A stretch of DNA of 8,872 nt, taken from a bacterium (lineage in GTDB: Bacteria; Planctomycetota; JACOTG01; JAUIME01). The position numbers and the translations under genes are program-made. Under the pieces are notes generated by a model. It made no database searches. It saw only the letters and a list, made by a program, of their open reading frames with translations, and was not told where the DNA came from. The stretch covers positions 1 to 8,872 of the forward strand of contig JAUIME010000176.1 in the NCBI GenBank assembly GCA_030433195.1. Direction: 5' to 3'. Every line of letters starts with the position of its first letter. Positions within the stretch are counted from its first letter, which is position 1. This document shows, in pieces, positions 7,570-8,872 of this stretch.

Positions 7570-7731
7570 GGCGCGGATACCTCGCGATAGGCGATCGGAC
7601 GCTTCGAAAGACGAGGCCCGCGGCGGCGAGTTACACACTGCGACCGAAAAACTAAGATGAATCGGTGACCCTTCCGCGCCGCACGATCCACGCGCGAGCG
7701 CGCCCTCGAACCCTCGGAGGACACCGAAATC
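7570..7731. promoter_or_regulatory. Divergent intergenic region between comEC and coaD
   Basis: This 162-bp gap separates divergently read comEC and coaD and must hold promoters in at least one direction. The only A/T-richer patch is about 7631-7662. On the plus strand, TAAGAT (7653-7658) matches four of six positions of a sigma70 -10 box, with a poor -35 candidate TTACAC (7631-7636) 16 nt upstream. No convincing minus-strand promoter or operator was found. Ribosome-binding sites lie at each end: GAGG at 7580-7583 for comEC, and GGAGG at 7716-7720, 11 nt before the coaD ATG. The promoter call itself is weak. Confidence -1.
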
Positions 7732-8205
7732 ATGAGAAGAGCGATCTACGCGGGGTCGTTCGATCCGGTGACTCTGGGACACGTCGATCTCATCGAGCGG
7801 GGCGCGCGTCTCGTCGACGAACTCGTCGTGTGCGTCGCGGTGAATCCGTCGAAATCGCCGCTACTTGCGGTCGCGGATCGCGTCGCGTTGCTCGAGGACG
7901 TCACCTCCGCGATCGACTCCGTGCGCGTCACGTCCCACGAAGGCTTGATCGTCGATTTCGCCCGCGCCGAGGGGGCGACGGTCTTGTTGCGCGGCTTGCG
8001 CGACGGCGGTGACTTCCGCGACGAGATGCCGATGGCGCTGACGAATCGAGAGCTCGCGGCCGGGCTCGAGACCGTCTTCTTGTGTGCGGATCCTCGTTAC
8101 AGCTTCATCAGCTCGCGGCTCATCAAAGAAGTCCTGCATGGCGGAGGGAACATTCGCGCGTTCGTCCCCGAAGTCGTGGCCAACCGGCTCGAGGTGCGTG
8201 GATGA
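7732..8205 (+). CDS. coaD: Phosphopantetheine adenylyltransferase
   Basis: A complete 157-residue protein, close to the usual length of about 160. CoaD transfers AMP from ATP to 4'-phosphopantetheine to form dephospho-CoA, the penultimate step of coenzyme A synthesis, in the cytoplasm. Family signatures are present in order. AGSFDPVTLGH (7-17) carries the nucleotidyltransferase TxGH motif with His17. NPSK (38-41) follows, then LRGLR (about 86-90), the FRDEMPMALTNR segment that matches the substrate-binding helix, and SFISSRLIKEV with the ISSxxxK-type ATP-binding motif. All key residues I know from Escherichia coli CoaD have counterparts. The ATG is chosen because GGAGG lies 11 nt upstream and the family N-terminus begins at this point. 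It is read divergently from comEC, and its 3' end abuts the next plus-strand glycosyltransferase gene, so the two are probably cotranscribed. Confidence -1.
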   Translation: MRRAIYAGSFDPVTLGHVDLIERGARLVDELVVCVAVNPSKSPLLAVADRVALLEDVTSAIDSVRVTSHEGLIVDFARAEGATVLLRGLRDGGDFRDEMPMALTNRELAAGLETVFLCADPRYSFISSRLIKEVLHGGGNIRAFVPEVVANRLEVRG

Positions 8206-8224
8206 TCGCGTCGGCACGACGGCG

Positions 8225-8872
8225 ATGATCCGGGTCGCCCACCTCATTCCGTCGCTCGACGTGGGCGGAGCGGAGACGTTGCTCACGGGATTCGCGCGCC
8301 ACCATGATCGACGCGAGTTCCGGCTTCGAGTCGCGGTGTTCCGAAGCGGGGACGCACTTCGCGACGCGATCACGGATGAGGGCGTTTCCGTCGACCGGAT
8401 CCGCGCACGCGGTTTGTCCGATTGGGTTCGCGAGCATCGGATCGACGTCGTGCACTCGCACCTGCGCCGCGCGGACCTGCTCGCCGGGGCCGCCGCGAAA
8501 GCGGGGATGGGCGCCGCGTGGGTGACGACGCGCCACAACACGCGGACGTTCCGGGGTCTGCGGCGCGTGTACGGATGGATCGATCGTGGCTACCGACAGC
8601 ACGCACGCGCGATCGTCGCCGTTTCGGAAGCGGTCGCGGACGAGATTCGCGAGTCGGATGCCGCGATCGGACAACGGCTCGTCGTGATTCCGAACGGGAT
8701 CGAGACCGCCCCCGTGTCTCCGCGAGATCCGGATTCCCGCGCTCGACTGCGGCGCGAACTCGGGTTGCCGCCGGACGGTGCTTGCCTCGTGCATGTCGGC
8801 AGTCTGACGGATCAGAAGGGGCACGGCACTTTGCTCGCCGCCCTGCGGCGGCTTCACGACCGCCGGTTGACC
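8225..8872 (+). CDS. GT4-family glycosyltransferase, 3'-truncated by window edge
   Basis: The frame is open from ATG 8225 to the last base, giving 216 residues of a longer protein (GT4 enzymes usually have about 350-400). The start, MIRVAHLIPSLDVGGAE, is the classic N-terminal strand and glycine-rich GGAE loop (residues 14-17) of GT-B fold, GT4-type retaining glycosyltransferases. DVVHSHLRRADLLA (about 74-87), TTRHN, IVAVSEAVADEI and VIPNGIE (about 159-165) follow. HVGSLTDQKGHGTLLAAL opens the C-terminal nucleotide-sugar-binding domain just before the window ends. The donor-binding EX7E motif would lie beyond the edge. Such enzymes build cell-surface glycans or glycolipids; donor and acceptor cannot be read from this part. 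There is an alternative in-frame GTG start at 8198 that overlaps the end of coaD and has GAGG just upstream. I prefer 8225 because the conserved fold begins there. The gene is probably cotranscribed with coaD. Confidence -1.
   Translation, partial: MIRVAHLIPSLDVGGAETLLTGFARHHDRREFRLRVAVFRSGDALRDAITDEGVSVDRIRARGLSDWVREHRIDVVHSHLRRADLLAGAAAKAGMGAAWVTTRHNTRTFRGLRRVYGWIDRGYRQHARAIVAVSEAVADEIRESDAAIGQRLVVIPNGIETAPVSPRDPDSRARLRRELGLPPDGACLVHVGSLTDQKGHGTLLAALRRLHDRRLT

Noticed and set aside
7642..7667. Inverted repeat ACCGA ... TCGGT around a possible -10 box
   Set aside because: Arms are only 5 bp, with a 14-nt gap and no extension; expected by chance.
7570..7782. comEC start at 7782 or GTG 7638
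   Set aside because: 7782 would overlap coaD by about 50 bp and remove the divergent promoter region; GTG 7638 has no Shine-Dalgarno. GTG 7569 has GAGG 10 nt ahead and leads into the hydrophobic N-terminus.
1..8872. CRISPR array, tRNA/rRNA, insertion sequence, phage or defence system
   Set aside because: No regularly spaced repeats, RNA-gene landmarks, transposase or integrase motifs, or terminal inverted repeats were seen on either strand.

Overview
This is a GC-rich stretch (strong G/C preference at third codon positions, intergenic gaps of only about 48 and 162 bp) of what looks like a bacterial chromosome. The mix of paired secreted FG-GAP/VCBS repeat proteins, a secreted PHB-depolymerase-like esterase with a trailing C-terminal module, a full-length ComEC, CoaD and a GT4 glycosyltransferase reminds me most of Planctomycetota. 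That assignment is an inference from gene style; there is no rRNA or other phylogenetic marker beyond CoaD/ComEC.

Layout. (1) Positions 2-3342, plus strand: two consecutive genes for proteins with repeated calcium-binding-type DxDGDGxxD loops of the FG-GAP/VCBS kind. The first runs in from the left edge. The second begins on the stop codon of the first (ATGA-type overlap) and has a long, basic signal peptide. They look translationally coupled. (2) Positions 3343-3390: a 48-bp convergent gap holding the second copy of a near-perfect 24-bp tandem duplication that includes the stop codon of the second VCBS gene. No clear terminator hairpin is visible. (3) Positions 3391-7569, minus strand: one uninterrupted reading frame encoding a complete ComEC/Rec2 DNA-uptake channel (N-terminal region, Competence membrane domain, metallo-beta-lactamase domain). 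It continues with no stop codon through about 70 codons of low-complexity linker into a complete alpha/beta-hydrolase esterase. The esterase has its own GAGGAG ribosome-binding site, ATG and signal peptide. It is therefore either a fused ORF or two genes whose boundary has lost its stop; the evidence favours separate initiation of the esterase. (4) Positions 7570-7731: a divergent intergenic region likely holding promoters for both directions. (5) Positions 7732-8205, plus strand: coaD, phosphopantetheine adenylyltransferase. (6) Positions 8225 (or 8198) to the right edge: the N-terminal 216 residues of a GT4-family glycosyltransferase, immediately downstream of coaD and likely in the same transcript.

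I see no CRISPR array, tRNA, rRNA, insertion sequence or phage signature, and no obvious new defence or mobile system. The points most worth a second look are the ComEC-esterase in-frame junction and the tandem duplication of the 3' end of the second VCBS gene.
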